From Lactiplantibacillus pingfangensis (GTDB taxonomy: Bacteria > Bacillota > Bacilli > Lactobacillales > Lactobacillaceae), in NCBI RefSeq assembly GCF_005404945.1, contig NZ_BJDG01000022.1:1-59159 (forward strand): DNA of 59,159 bases, in the 5' to 3' direction. Numbering within the stretch: the first letter of the stretch is position 1; each line of letters opens with the position of its first letter. Shown one piece after another: positions 49,044-58,520 of the stretch. Both the position numbers and the translations under genes were made by a program. The notes below the pieces were generated by a model, which was given only the letters and a program-made list of their open reading frames with translations, had not been told where the DNA came from and made no database searches.

Positions 49044-49278
49044 TGCAGCTAAAGTGATGTCCGGCGCCACCGCTGTGATGTCTTAAACCGCACTGTGCAT
49101 GAAACTTTTAGCTATTCAGGTTGTGAATTGAAAGCTGAACAGGTGAACGCAGACGCAATATGTATTGTCTCAAGCGCCCAAGAAAGTCTTGGGAAAAGTC
49201 GGACCAGATGTGAGACATCGATTCGTTGATGCATAGTAAAATGGTAATCAGAATCAACTTTAAATAGTGGACTAGTCT

Positions 49279-49431
49279 AGCCGTGAGGGGTGGTCGTTTG
49301 GGGCTCAGCCGTGGCATTTGACTTAGCGCGGTGGTTGTCCGCGGTTAGTCAAAAACCAGCTTTTGAGACCGCCTTTTGGCTCAAAAATGGTTCATGGCGT
49401 TCCAGCCCCAAACGACCACCCCGGAAGGCGG
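49279..49431 (+). repeat. Intergenic repeat family B, copy B2
   Basis: About 153 bp. The outer stem is GGGGTGGTCGTTTGGGGCT with AGCCCCAAACGACCACCCC; compared with B1/B3 the part GGCTTCG/CGAAGCC has become TGGTCG/CGACCA on both arms. Inner hairpin TTTGACT.GCGCGG..CCGCG.AGTCAAA and the CTTTTGAG hairpin are kept. It lies 236 bases after A5, the same order as A2-B1. Confidence 0.88.
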
Positions 49432-49481
49432 CTATTAACTAGTTTACTAGTTAGAAAAGCTTGACACTAATCGGGTGCGAG

Positions 49482-49510
49482 TTGTATTTGGCCGCTTTTT
49501 GTGATACGCT
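49482..49510 (+). promoter_or_regulatory. Probable promoter of the asnS leader
   Basis: TTGTAT (49482-49487), 17-bp spacer, TACGCT (49505-49510). A TTGACA at 49461 is an alternative -35, but no good -10 follows at 17 bases. Confidence 0.5.
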
Positions 49511-49517
49511 GACAAAA

Positions 49518-49800
49518 GTTAAATAAGACTAAAAAGAATTGAAACGGTCAATGCCAGGTCGGTAACAGTGCGCAGCGAGCTAAGGATAGTGAGAGCTTAG
49601 TCAACGGCCCGATTTGGTTAACCCCGTTTTTGTTGCTGGCTGAAATATTAAGAGTAGGCTTAGCCGTAACCGACACGTTATCAAGCGGAACGTCTATATG
49701 GACGTTTATTAAAGTTGGTTTTGAATTAAAAAAACAATTTGGGTGGTACCGCGGAAAGAGTTTTCGTCCCTTGTGATTAGGGATGATGGCTCTTTTTTTA
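49518..49800 (+). promoter_or_regulatory. T-box leader of asnS
   Basis: The leader contains the T-box sequence GGGTGGTACCGCGG (49741-49754), which binds the uncharged tRNA acceptor end, then a terminator AGAGTTTTCGTCCC..GGGATGATGGCTCT with seven T. Stem I has the distal AAGGATAGTGAGAG block, and an AAC triplet on its 3' side (GGTTAACCCC, 49615-49624) fits an asparagine specifier. Uncharged tRNA(Asn) should switch to the antiterminator. Confidence 0.92.
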
Positions 49801-49823
49801 GTTGTCATAGGAGGAGATTTAAG

Positions 49824-51215
49824 ATGACGGAAGTTTTAGTTAAAGATTTATTTAGTGATCAACAGTTTGCTGAAGATGAAACTGTTGTCTTGCACGGTTG
49901 GGTAAAAACTGCGCGTGGGTCTAAGCGAGTTGGATTTATTGAATTAAGCGATGGCTCAACGATTAAGCATGCACAAATTGTCATGGCTAGTGATTTGGAA
50001 GGCTTCGAGGAGTTTAAAAAGTTACCATTAAGCACGACGATCAAGGTTACAGGGACAGTTGTCTATACGCCAACGGCCAAGCAACCGTTAGAAATTCATG
50101 CCACTGCAATCGAAGTTGAAGGTGCGTCAGATAATGACTATCCTTTACAAAAGAAAAAGCACACGTATGAATATTTGCGGACAATTGCACATTTACGGCC
50201 ACGGACAGATACATTCTATGCTGTTTTCCGGATTCGTTCACTGGCAGCATTTGCCATTCATCAGTATTTACAAGAAAACGACTTCACGTATGTGAACACC
50301 CCGATTATCACGAGTAGCGATAGTGAAGGCGCCGGCGAAATGTTCCGCGTCACAACATTGGATTTGAACAACTTGCCTAAGACTGCCGATGGTAAGGTTG
50401 ATGACCATGAAGATTTCTTTAAAAAGGAAACTAATTTAACCGTTAGTGGTCAATTGCCAGTCGAATCCTTTGCACTGGCATTACGGAATGTTTACACTTT
50501 TGGGCCAACTTTCCGGGCGGAAGATTCGCATACACAACGGCATGCGTCTGAATTTTGGATGATCGAACCTGAAATGGCCTTTGCTGACTTACAAGATATT
50601 ATTGTGACGTCAGAAGCCTTATTGAAGTCGGTCGTCAACTACTTGCTTAAACATGCGAAGGACGAACTGGAATTCTTGAACAGTGCGGTTGATGAACATT
50701 TACTCGAACGTTTACACCAAACGGTTGACGAAAAATTCGCACAAATCACTTATACTGAAGCGATTGAAGAATTGAAAAAGGCCCCCGTTAAATTTGATGT
50801 TCCTGTTTATTGGGGCTTGGATTTACAAGCTGAACATGAACGTTACTTGTGCGAACAAGTTTATAAACGGCCCACATTCATTACGGACTATCCTAAAGAA
50901 ATCAAAGCATTTTACATGCGGGATAATGGTGATGGCAAGACGGTTGCGGCCGTTGATATGCTAGTTCCTGAGATTGGGGAACTGGTTGGTGGGAGCCAAC
51001 GTGAAGAACGTCAAGCACAACTGGCGCAAAAGATTAAAGATTACAAGTTGCCACCAGAAGAATATGCATGGTACTTGGAATTGCGGAAGTACGGTGAAAC
51101 GGTCCATTCCGGCTTCGGAATTGGTTTCGAACGTCTCTTGATGTATGTGACTGGGATGGAAAACATTCGCGATGTGATCCCTTATCCACGGACACCAGGA
51201 AATGCTGAATTCTAA
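49824..51215 (+). CDS. asnS: Asparaginyl-tRNA synthetase
   Basis: Charges tRNA(Asn). 463 residues, class IIb. N-terminal OB fold ([25 protein letters not shown]), motif 2 [28 protein letters not shown] and motif 3 [15 protein letters not shown] are intact. ATG 49824 follows GGAGGAG; the open frame from 49743 is the T-box terminator. Single gene under T-box control. Confidence 0.96.
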   Translation: MTEVLVKDLFSDQQFAEDETVVLHGWVKTARGSKRVGFIELSDGSTIKHAQIVMASDLEGFEEFKKLPLSTTIKVTGTVVYTPTAKQPLEIHATAIEVEGASDNDYPLQKKKHTYEYLRTIAHLRPRTDTFYAVFRIRSLAAFAIHQYLQENDFTYVNTPIITSSDSEGAGEMFRVTTLDLNNLPKTADGKVDDHEDFFKKETNLTVSGQLPVESFALALRNVYTFGPTFRAEDSHTQRHASEFWMIEPEMAFADLQDIIVTSEALLKSVVNYLLKHAKDELEFLNSAVDEHLLERLHQTVDEKFAQITYTEAIEELKKAPVKFDVPVYWGLDLQAEHERYLCEQVYKRPTFITDYPKEIKAFYMRDNGDGKTVAAVDMLVPEIGELVGGSQREERQAQLAQKIKDYKLPPEEYAWYLELRKYGETVHSGFGIGFERLLMYVTGMENIRDVIPYPRTPGNAEF

Positions 51216-51228
51216 AAAGAGGCAAAAA

Positions 51229-51266
51229 ATTGTCAGGTGAAAATTGGTTATGACTACCTGACAATG
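51229..51266 (+). terminator. Hairpin after asnS
   Basis: ATTGTCAGGT and ACCTGACAAT, perfect 10-bp arms with an 18-base loop, no T run. Probably a 3'-end stabiliser ahead of the terminator at 51279. Confidence 0.45.
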
Positions 51267-51278
51267 GTTCTGAAATAA

Positions 51279-51325
51279 GAATAGCCTCCAACTGGCCTGA
51301 TTTGGCTAGTTGGGGGCTATTTTTT
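51279..51325. terminator. Intrinsic terminator between asnS and the rluA-type gene
   Basis: AATAGCCTCCAACTGG and CTAGTTGGGGGCTATT with A and T on the two sides; serves both convergent genes. Confidence 0.85.
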
Positions 51326-52226
51326 AGAAAGTTTCGATAAGCGCCGCGTTTTCAAAAATGGTTGGTAAAGGCGCCTGAACGTCAATGGTTTGGGCGCTGA
51401 AAGGACGTTGGATATGTAACTGACTAGCATGTAACAGCAGCCGGGGTGCGTGGCTAGCCTGTTCGTCATACAAAGGATCACCAATAATCGGATGGCCATT
51501 AGCAGCCAAATGGACGCGTAGTTGATGCGTACGACCAGTGTGTAACGCTAGTTTAACGAGGCTCTGGTGCGGCGTTGTCTGAATGACTTGATAATCAGTT
51601 AAGGCCGCCTGAGCATCAGGAACGTTGATCCAACGCTTGCGTTTATCAGTTGAGTGACGGCCAATCGCGTCGTTGAACTGACCTTGTGCTTGTTCAAAGT
51701 GACCACGAACCCACGCGTAGTAGCTGCGGTGAATCTGCTTCGTGCTAATGAGGCGGTCTAAAATAGGCACGACAACGGGATTTAACGCAACTAACATTGC
51801 GCCAGAGGTCATCTGGTCTAGTCGATGAACCATATAAGGTGCTTGCTTGGTTGGGGCAAGGTAAGCGGCCAAATAATTGAGAATTGAGCCAGTTTCGCCG
51901 GGTTGATTGGGATGAGACTTGATCCCGGCCGGTTTATTCACGACTAGCAACTCATGATCCTGATACAAAATAACGACCGATTCATGCTTGTCTGGTAAAT
52001 AGTTTGACTGCGGGGTACGAAAATCAGCAGGTAGAAATTGCAAGGTTAACTGATCGCCAGTGTAAACTGTTGTGGCAACGGATGCTGGGACGGTGTTGAC
52101 CCACAAACGGCGTCCCTGACGTAATTGTCCTTGAATTCTTTTTGGAATTAACCAGTGTTTTAAACAATCACGAACGGTTTTATTATCAAGTATTAGTGGA
52201 ATTGTTAAATTATAAGTCCATTGCAC
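51324..52226 (-). CDS. RluA-family pseudouridine synthase
   Basis: 300-residue RNA pseudouridine synthase. It has an N-terminal region with S4-like features, the family motif HRLDQMTSGAML with the catalytic Asp, and the later KLALHTGRTHQLRVHLAANGHPIIGDPLYD. The exact target (23S rRNA or tRNA) cannot be assigned among RluC/RluD-like paralogues. Single gene on the minus strand. Confidence 0.88.
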   Translation of the reverse strand: MQWTYNLTIPLILDNKTVRDCLKHWLIPKRIQGQLRQGRRLWVNTVPASVATTVYTGDQLTLQFLPADFRTPQSNYLPDKHESVVILYQDHELLVVNKPAGIKSHPNQPGETGSILNYLAAYLAPTKQAPYMVHRLDQMTSGAMLVALNPVVVPILDRLISTKQIHRSYYAWVRGHFEQAQGQFNDAIGRHSTDKRKRWINVPDAQAALTDYQVIQTTPHQSLVKLALHTGRTHQLRVHLAANGHPIIGDPLYDEQASHAPRLLLHASQLHIQRPFSAQTIDVQAPLPTIFENAALIETF

Positions 52227-52399
52227 GAGTAACTACCTAACTTTCATGATATTTTTAGTTTTTCCGAATCGTTGTTTTTGGACAAAAAAAGTGCGGCGAC
52301 AACAACGCTGAGAAACGCGACTAATTGAAACTGCCAATCAGTCGTACTTCTAGGCATTGTTAGCACCGCGTCTTTTGTCGTCCGCTCAGTCAATAATTG

Positions 52400-52849
52400 T
52401 TATTTGTCAGGTTTGACGATTAAAACGTCGCAAATGGCATTGCGGCTCACATAAGTGGTGACGGAACCAACCATCAAACGTTCAACGGCCGATAGCCCAG
52501 TAGAGCCAATCATGATCAATTCATTATGATGATCCGCTGGAAATTCTCGGGCAATAACGGTTTTAGGATTGCCAAAACGCACATGCATCTCAACGTCCGT
52601 CACGCCGGCATCAATGGCTTGTTGTTTGAGTTCTTCTAACCGTTTTTGGACATCTTCAGATAATTTGTAAATGACATCGCCACTGACCGCACCGCCGTAC
52701 GTATCACTGAACTGATTAACTTCCAAAACATTTAAAATGTCTAAGTGAGTTTGATTACGCTTGGCGACTTCAATCCCACGTTTGAGAACTTCTTCTGTGA
52801 CCTTGGACCCGTCAACTGGTACCAAGATGTTTTGATATTGTTGTAACAT
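52400..52849 (-). CDS. Universal stress protein, UspA family
   Basis: 149-residue UspA domain protein. ILVPVDGSKVTEEVLKRGIEVA at the N-terminus and the ATP-binding G-x2-G-x9-G(S/T) type motif MIGSTGLSAVERLMVGSVTTYV are present, so it probably binds ATP. ATG 52849 after GGGGGTAAC. Single gene; L. plantarum has many Usp paralogues and the role of this one is unknown. The 550-base gap upstream (52850-53400) is AT-rich and shows only the promoter of the next gene. Confidence 0.92.
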   Translation of the reverse strand: MLQQYQNILVPVDGSKVTEEVLKRGIEVAKRNQTHLDILNVLEVNQFSDTYGGAVSGDVIYKLSEDVQKRLEELKQQAIDAGVTDVEMHVRFGNPKTVIAREFPADHHNELIMIGSTGLSAVERLMVGSVTTYVSRNAICDVLIVKPDK

Positions 52850-53280
52850 AATAGTTACCCCCGTTTGTCTATCGTGATTAATATGTTTATTTTAGCATTA
52901 ATTTTCATAACTGTAAGCCATTAAGTCCAGAACTTTGCGTGCGAGAAATGACTTTGTTACAAATTGTAAAATTTTCTATCGAAATCGTAATTATTACCAA
53001 ATTTTGAAATTTTTTATTGGGGACAGAGTGGCTAATTTTCCAACTTAGATAATTTTTGATTAAGATTTGTTTTTAGTTGAAAAAACTTGGTTAATCAGAT
53101 AAATTATAGTAATACGAAAAAGTAATCGCTTTATATTTCAGGCTATCGTGACACTTGTCAGATTTTTTATTTTAAAAAGGCAGCAATACACAGAAGATAA
53201 AAGTAACAAATTATTCATAAGATAATGCAAGGACTTCTCGGTTCCAAGGAGATTAAATTATTTATATTACAGTATCCGAA

Positions 53281-53309
53281 TTGAATGTCACACGGCTAGA
53301 TGCTACTAT
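53281..53309 (+). promoter_or_regulatory. Promoter of the autolysin gene
   Basis: TTGAAT (53281-53286), 17-bp spacer, TACTAT (53304-53309). It leaves a leader of about 85 bases. Confidence 0.65.
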
Positions 53310-53400
53310 TATTGCAGTAACAGCAAAGCTCAGTAAATTAAGTTAGTTTTGTAATGAACGGGAAGTCAAAAAAATCAACGAAAGATTTGGGGAATCTCAA

Positions 53401-56031
53401 TTGAAACTTGGAATGACAAAAGTAATTGCCTCGCTAATGCTTAGCACTGCACTTTTACCAGTAGTTGTCAGTAAGGCAGATTCAGCAACGACCGGAACGA
53501 AGCCATCTACGGCCAAAACGGGCCAATCACAAGACGGTGACACGACTGCAACGAGTAATCAGCAGAATACGTATGTACAGGCCAGTGAAACTCAAGTTGA
53601 CCCAAATGCTGTAGCCGGAGGGTCGTCACAATTACGGGAAGATCCCGTCGTTAATGAGGTCACTAAGACAGTTGTCGCAAATAGTGCCGCAACCGTGACA
53701 CCGATTGTGAGTGGCGCGAACTCGGCCACAAGTCAAGGCTCACAAGCTGCTTCCGACGCTGCAGCGAGTCAAAATTCTCAAGAGAAAGCGCAGTCAGCGG
53801 TGAGTCAAGCCAGTCAAAAAACTGCGAACTCAGCAACCAGTGAAGCTAACGCTAGTTCAACCGTTGCGCAGGAGCCAAAAGCACGTTTTAGTGCGCCAAC
53901 GAGTCAAGACGCGCAATCCAGTTCTAGTGCGGTGACAAGCCAGGCGTCACAAGCTAGTCAAACTTCCCAGACACCTGCTAGCTCGGCAACGAGTCAAAGC
54001 TCACAAGCGCCTGCAAGCGCCGCAACTAGTGAGAGCTCACAAGCGACAAGCCAAGCAAAGGCGGTCACAGAGTCAGAGCAGGTTAGTGTCCAGGCAAATA
54101 GTGCGATGGGTCCAGGCCATTATGACGATAGTGTCATGATGAGTGCTGCGTTATATGGTTATCAAGATAAATTCTTCGATGAAATCAAAGCTGGCGCTAT
54201 TTCAGGTTGGCAAAAGTATGGCGTTTTACCATCTATTACTGCGGCACAAGCAATCCTAGAAAGTGGCTGGGGACGTTCAGAGTTATCGACGCAAGGTAAT
54301 AACTTGTTCGGAATTAAAGGGAGCTACAATGGTCAGTCAATCTGGTTCCCAACACAAGAATGGGGTCCCAACGGCTACTATACGGTTAACGCTGCCTTTC
54401 GAAAGTATCCTAATTGGTCGGCAAGCGTTGAAGATCATGGCCGTTTCTTGGATGAAAATTCCCGTTACAGTAACTTGCTTGGTGAACGTGACTATCAAAA
54501 GGTTGCACGGCTACTTCAACAAGATGGCTATGCGACGGATCCGAATTATGCGACTGCGCTGATCAACATGGTTAACAGCTATGGGTTGCAAAGCTGGGAT
54601 CAAGAAGTTGCCAATATCATCCCTGGCAAAGATCCAGTTCCAGGTGATAATAGCAACAATAATAACAATGGTAATACGACAGATAATAATTCCGGTCGTT
54701 ATGTCTTTAAAGAAAAAACTGACATTCATGCCGAAGCGGATCCATCTTCGGCAGTGGTCGGGTCATACGGAGCCGGCGAAAGCGTTTATTATTCAGCGAA
54801 GGTTGAAGCCAATGGTTACACTTGGCTGAAGTACCAAGCTTATTCTGGTAAGACCCATTATGTTGCGATTAGCGGTAATGGCAATCAAAACAACAACAAC
54901 AATAATAACAATGGTGGTCAAACGAACGCTACCAATGAAAGTGGTAATTTTAAGTTTACCGCTAAGACGACCATCCGTAATGCGGCCAGCAAGTCGGCAC
55001 AAGCAGTCGGAACTTATAATGCCGGTGAAAGTGTCCATTATACTGGCAAGGTCACGGCTGAGGGCTTAACTTGGCTGAAGTATGTCGCTTACTCTGGGGC
55101 AATACATTACGTTGCAACTACTGGAGATGCGGTTGAAACGCCAAATGACGGCAACGTTGTCGCCACGTCAGGTTCATATCGGTTTAATTATGATACTGCG
55201 ATTAAGACGGCACCACAAACTAATGCCCAAACTGTCGGGACTTATCGGGCAGGGGAAACTGTTTATTACAATGGGAAGGTTTCAGCGGAAGGCCAAACTT
55301 GGCTTCGCTACCAATCCTATTCTGGTGCGGTGCACTATGTCGCCATTAATGACAGCAACAATAATAATCAGGATTCCAAGCCGGTCGTAGTTGTTCCTGA
55401 CAGCGGGTCATATCAGTTTACAGCAACGACAGCCATCAAGAGTGCGCCCGATAACAATGCCCAAACTGTTGGTACTTACTATGCGGGTAATACCGTTTAT
55501 TACAACGGTAAGGTCACGGTTAATGGTCAAACTTGGCTCCGTTATCAATCATATTCCGGTGTCGCACACTATGTTGCCATTGGTGGTAATGTTAGCAGTC
55601 CAGCACCAGATCAAAATATTGCAGCACAAGGTAGTTATCGGTTTACAACGACAACGGCCATCAAGAGTTCACCTAATGCGAGTGCCAGTACAGTTGGTAC
55701 CTACAATGCTGGTGAGACAGTTCACTACAACGGCAAGGTGGTTGCAAATGGTCAGACTTGGCTGAAATACCAAGCCTATTCTGGGGCAACCCACTATGTG
55801 GCCATTAGTGGAACTGCTAATGCTGGTACGAGCAGTGTCACTAACGAGCAAGGCGCCTTTCGTTTCACCGCCACAACTGAAATTCGCAATGCCCCAAGTA
55901 TGAGTGCCAGTGTTGTCGGGCGCTATAACTCAGGAGAGACGGTTTACTATAATGGTACCGTTAAGGCGGATGGTCGGACTTGGCTGAAGTATAAGAGTTA
56001 TTCTGGTGCGACACGTTACGTGCCACGCTAA
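53401..56031 (+). CDS. acm2: Acm2-type N-acetylglucosaminidase (autolysin) with six SH3-like repeats
   Basis: Secreted peptidoglycan hydrolase of 876 residues. Signal peptide (1 to about 26), then an Ala/Ser/Thr/Gln-rich region (about 30-235) with many SQ/AATSE units, which in L. plantarum Acm2 is O-glycosylated. Glucosaminidase domain (about 236-402) with the catalytic Glu287 in AQAILESGWG and NNLFGIKG. Six C-terminal cell-wall-binding repeats of about 60 residues (from 432 to the end, each ending WLKYxxYSGxxHYVA), separated by Asn- or Ser-rich linkers. Published Acm2 has five, so this allele is longer. TTG 53401 is the only start behind TTGGGGAAT. Confidence 0.9.
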   Translation: MKLGMTKVIASLMLSTALLPVVVSKADSATTGTKPSTAKTGQSQDGDTTATSNQQNTYVQASETQVDPNAVAGGSSQLREDPVVNEVTKTVVANSAATVTPIVSGANSATSQGSQAASDAAASQNSQEKAQSAVSQASQKTANSATSEANASSTVAQEPKARFSAPTSQDAQSSSSAVTSQASQASQTSQTPASSATSQSSQAPASAATSESSQATSQAKAVTESEQVSVQANSAMGPGHYDDSVMMSAALYGYQDKFFDEIKAGAISGWQKYGVLPSITAAQAILESGWGRSELSTQGNNLFGIKGSYNGQSIWFPTQEWGPNGYYTVNAAFRKYPNWSASVEDHGRFLDENSRYSNLLGERDYQKVARLLQQDGYATDPNYATALINMVNSYGLQSWDQEVANIIPGKDPVPGDNSNNNNNGNTTDNNSGRYVFKEKTDIHAEADPSSAVVGSYGAGESVYYSAKVEANGYTWLKYQAYSGKTHYVAISGNGNQNNNNNNNNGGQTNATNESGNFKFTAKTTIRNAASKSAQAVGTYNAGESVHYTGKVTAEGLTWLKYVAYSGAIHYVATTGDAVETPNDGNVVATSGSYRFNYDTAIKTAPQTNAQTVGTYRAGETVYYNGKVSAEGQTWLRYQSYSGAVHYVAINDSNNNNQDSKPVVVVPDSGSYQFTATTAIKSAPDNNAQTVGTYYAGNTVYYNGKVTVNGQTWLRYQSYSGVAHYVAIGGNVSSPAPDQNIAAQGSYRFTTTTAIKSSPNASASTVGTYNAGETVHYNGKVVANGQTWLKYQAYSGATHYVAISGTANAGTSSVTNEQGAFRFTATTEIRNAPSMSASVVGRYNSGETVYYNGTVKADGRTWLKYKSYSGATRYVPR

Positions 56032-56061
56032 CACGTTTTAAGTTCCACAACTATTATTATG

Positions 56062-56108
56062 ATGACAGGGCAACCTGGTTGGCAACTCAGCTGACCGGGT
56101 TGTTTTTG
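56062..56108 (+). terminator. Intrinsic terminator of the autolysin gene
   Basis: CAACCTGGTTGGC..GCTGACCGGGTTG with five T, about 30 bases after the stop. The next kilobase up to lplA holds repeat B3 and the lplA leader; no gene is convincing in 56110-56470. Confidence 0.75.
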
Positions 56109-56474
56109 TTGGTGTAAAATTTCTCTCAGTAGGAAGATTAGTTGGCATAGAAGACCGCTTATCTCTAATTGAGTTACCACACATCAAATAGCGAGGAACA
56201 ATTTTTCATAGAACAAGGCTTGGTAGATTTTGAAGGAAAGCTAAAAGTGCAAACAACTTTATTACAGCGCTAGTCAAGATGTTAAGTATCCTGTTCAGCC
56301 TGGTAATTACAGCGTTATTAGCCCGTCTAGATCGACACCAGTATCAACAATTAGTAGGTGTTCAAGCACTATGAATGGTCTATTGAAGGACGATTACTTT
56401 TAAATGTCGATTAGTTCGGTTGGCACTAGTCAAGATTTTTGGCTGACTGATCATTAAAAATAATGCACATTTTT

Positions 56475-56628
56475 AGCCGTGAGGGGGCTTCGTTTGGGGC
56501 TCAGCCGTGGCGTTTGACTTAGCGTGGTGGTTTATCCACGGTTAGCCAAAAACCAGCTTTTGAGACCGCCCTTTGGCTCAAAAATGGTTCATGGCGTTCC
56601 AGCCCCAAACGAAGCCCCCGGTAGGCGG
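56475..56628 (+). repeat. Intergenic repeat family B, copy B3
   Basis: About 154 bp with the perfect outer stem GGGGGCTTCGTTTGGGGCT / AGCCCCAAACGAAGCCCCC. Hairpin TTTGACT.GCGTGG..CCACG.AGCCAAA: compared with B1 the pair set GCGCGG/CCGCG has become CGTGG/CCACG, a compensated change. The right flank CCACTATTCGCTAATCAATCAATTGAC matches that of B1. Confidence 0.88.
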
Positions 56629-56734
56629 AAACTTTCCACTATTCGCTAATCAATCAATTGACGAGCTGGAATTTGAATGAAAGACCTAACATGCCTGTAG
56701 AGAAAACTGAGCAGTTACTTGCTTTTTTACCTTA

Positions 56735-56763
56735 TTGCAATCGCTTACATTGTCTGCTATACT
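56735..56763 (+). promoter_or_regulatory. Promoter with overlapping cre, upstream of lplA
   Basis: TTGCAA (56735-56740), 17-bp spacer, TATACT (56758-56763). TGCAATCGCTTACA (56736-56749) fits the relaxed cre consensus WTGNAANCGNWNNCA and lies on the -35 box and spacer, a position for CcpA repression. Confidence 0.7.
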
Positions 56764-56769
56764 GAATTC

Positions 56770-57050
56770 ATCGGAAGAATCTCAGGTCAGTCATATCGTT
56801 ACCCAATTGTTGTAACAAACCCGTCAAGTGATAGCTAGTGCAGTATGCAGCGTTTCCGCTAATTTCGGATAACCAGCTGACCAACTTCCATCTATTGATG
56901 GCACGAAATATCCATGGAGAGCATGTAGCCGCCAATCAGAGTGCTCAAGGATGTGGATTGTGACGCAATGATGTTTGAGGGATGAAGAATTCCACACTCA
57001 ATTTTATGATTCTTCCAAAACAGGGCTCACATGTTGGGCTCTTTTTTATT
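56770..57050 (+). ncRNA. Structured leader or small RNA ahead of lplA
   Basis: From the promoter at 56735 about 280 bases run without a gene and end at a terminator-like hairpin (GGGCTC..GGGCTC through two G-U pairs, six T, 57023-57047). A hairpin GAAGAAT..ATTCTTC (56985-57015) precedes it. No T-box, SAM, lysine or other riboswitch consensus that I know is present. It may be a leader that attenuates lplA or an independent RNA. Confidence 0.45.
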
Positions 57051-57097
57051 TCGTATAGTATGATTAAGGTAACCTAAAGCTGAGGAGCTGATATTAA

Positions 57098-58111
57098 ATG
57101 TACTATGTTTCAATGAAAGACCATGAAATTGGTCGTAATTTAGCAACTGAACAATATTTGATGAACAATGTTGAATTTGATGAACCATTAGTCCTATTTT
57201 ATTATGAGGAACCTTGCATTATTGTTGGACGCAATCAAAACACATTGGAAGAAATCAATGCGGACTATGTGCGTGAACATAACATTACCGTGACACGCCG
57301 TTTATCCGGTGGTGGTGCGGTTTATCAGGACCTTGGTAACTTATGCTTTAGCTTCGTTGTCGATAGTGACAGCCAAGAATTTGGCGACTTTAAGACATTT
57401 ACACAACCGATTATTGATGTGTTGCATGAAATGGGTGCCACGACAGCCAATGTCAGTGGTCGTAATGATTTACTCGTTGATGGCAAGAAGTTTTCTGGCA
57501 ATGCGATGTATTCACGCAACGGCAAGACATTTTCACATGGGACTTTGATGTTAAATGTGGACCTGAATGTCGTTCCAAATGCATTGACGGTGCCAACCGA
57601 CAAAATTGCTTCTAAAGGCATCAAGTCCGTTCGGAGTCGGGTCACGAATTTGCGGCCATTCTTAGCACCAGAATATCAAAATATTACCGTACCTGAATTC
57701 CGCGATACGCTATTGACCAAATTATTCCATGTCGATTCATTAGCTGAAATCAAGGACAAAGAATACCAGGTTACGCCTGATCAACAAAAAGCCATTGATA
57801 AAATTTACAAAGACTATTATGCTAATTGGGATTGGGTCTATGGTAAGTCACCAGAATTTTCCGTAAAACGCCGTCAACATTTCGATATGGGGACGATTGA
57901 TGCACGGTTACAAGTGACTGATGGCCATATTCAAAATATTAAATTCTTCGGTGATTTCTTTGGTAGCGGTGATGTGCATGATATCGAAACAGCGTTAACT
58001 GGCTTACGTTATGATCATGAAGCTATTTCTGAAAAATTAGCAGATATTGACTTAAATCGTTACTTCACGGGAATTCCTCGTGAAGACGTTATTGACCTAA
58101 TCGCCGAATAA
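57098..58111 (+). CDS. lplA: Lipoate-protein ligase A
   Basis: Attaches free lipoate, via lipoyl-AMP, to E2/H proteins. 337 residues: a large N-terminal catalytic domain with RRLSGGGAVYQDLGNLCFSFV, GRNDLLVDGKKFSGNA and HGTLMLNVDL, and a C-terminal accessory domain (from about 250). All the main motifs are present. ATG 57098 follows GAGGAG. Downstream genes follow closely (13 bases) and are probably cotranscribed. Confidence 0.94.
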   Translation: MYYVSMKDHEIGRNLATEQYLMNNVEFDEPLVLFYYEEPCIIVGRNQNTLEEINADYVREHNITVTRRLSGGGAVYQDLGNLCFSFVVDSDSQEFGDFKTFTQPIIDVLHEMGATTANVSGRNDLLVDGKKFSGNAMYSRNGKTFSHGTLMLNVDLNVVPNALTVPTDKIASKGIKSVRSRVTNLRPFLAPEYQNITVPEFRDTLLTKLFHVDSLAEIKDKEYQVTPDQQKAIDKIYKDYYANWDWVYGKSPEFSVKRRQHFDMGTIDARLQVTDGHIQNIKFFGDFFGSGDVHDIETALTGLRYDHEAISEKLADIDLNRYFTGIPREDVIDLIAE

Positions 58112-58124
58112 CAGGAGTGATTGT

Positions 58125-58508
58125 TTGAAACTCACACGACTAGTCGCATTTGCGTTTGTTTCCTTTTTTTGTTACGGTATCGTCAATTGGATGATGTCGA
58201 CCAGTCAGCTGCAGCTACAAACGACCAACATTAAAAGTGGTCAGATGTGGCAGGGCTTATTGATTGCTTTAGTGCTCTATTTGCTAGGGATTCTAGCGGT
58301 TTATCTGAATCGAATGCTGGGGTTTTATGTGCTAGGCTTAGTCTTGGTAATTTATTCATTGGGACTAATTAGCGCATTGATGTCTGGCTATCAGAGCAAC
58401 GCTGGGATGGAAATCAAATTACTACTGGAAGTTGTGGCGGCCATTGGGTTAGTCGTTAACTTTTATACGGTGGTGTTATTGACCCGTTGGCGTCACAAAA
58501 CTAACTAA
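58125..58508 (+). CDS. Small four-helix membrane protein of unknown function
   Basis: 127 residues with four hydrophobic segments (LVAFAFVSFFCYGIVNWM, GLLIALVLYLLGILAVYL, FYVLGLVLVIYSLGLISALM, LEVVAAIGLVVNFYTVVLL). No motif recognised. It starts with TTG, with AGGAG seven bases ahead. It lies between lplA and the next hypothetical gene. Confidence 0.7.
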   Translation: MKLTRLVAFAFVSFFCYGIVNWMMSTSQLQLQTTNIKSGQMWQGLLIALVLYLLGILAVYLNRMLGFYVLGLVLVIYSLGLISALMSGYQSNAGMEIKLLLEVVAAIGLVVNFYTVVLLTRWRHKTN

Positions 58509-58520
58509 ACGAGGGATAGT

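Noticed and set aside
49743-49823. N-terminal extension of AsnRS from 49743
   Set aside because: It overlaps the T-box sequence and terminator; the real start ATG 49824 has GGAGGAG.
52954-52970. WalR-like box TGTTAC-N4-TGTAAA in the gap between uspA and the autolysin gene
   Set aside because: Spacing is four instead of five and it is over 300 bases from the promoter at 53281.
56279-56374. 31-codon frame for a small hydrophobic peptide, possibly toxin-like
   Set aside because: No ribosome binding site or promoter, no antitoxin RNA signs, and the surrounding DNA looks like decayed intergenic sequence.
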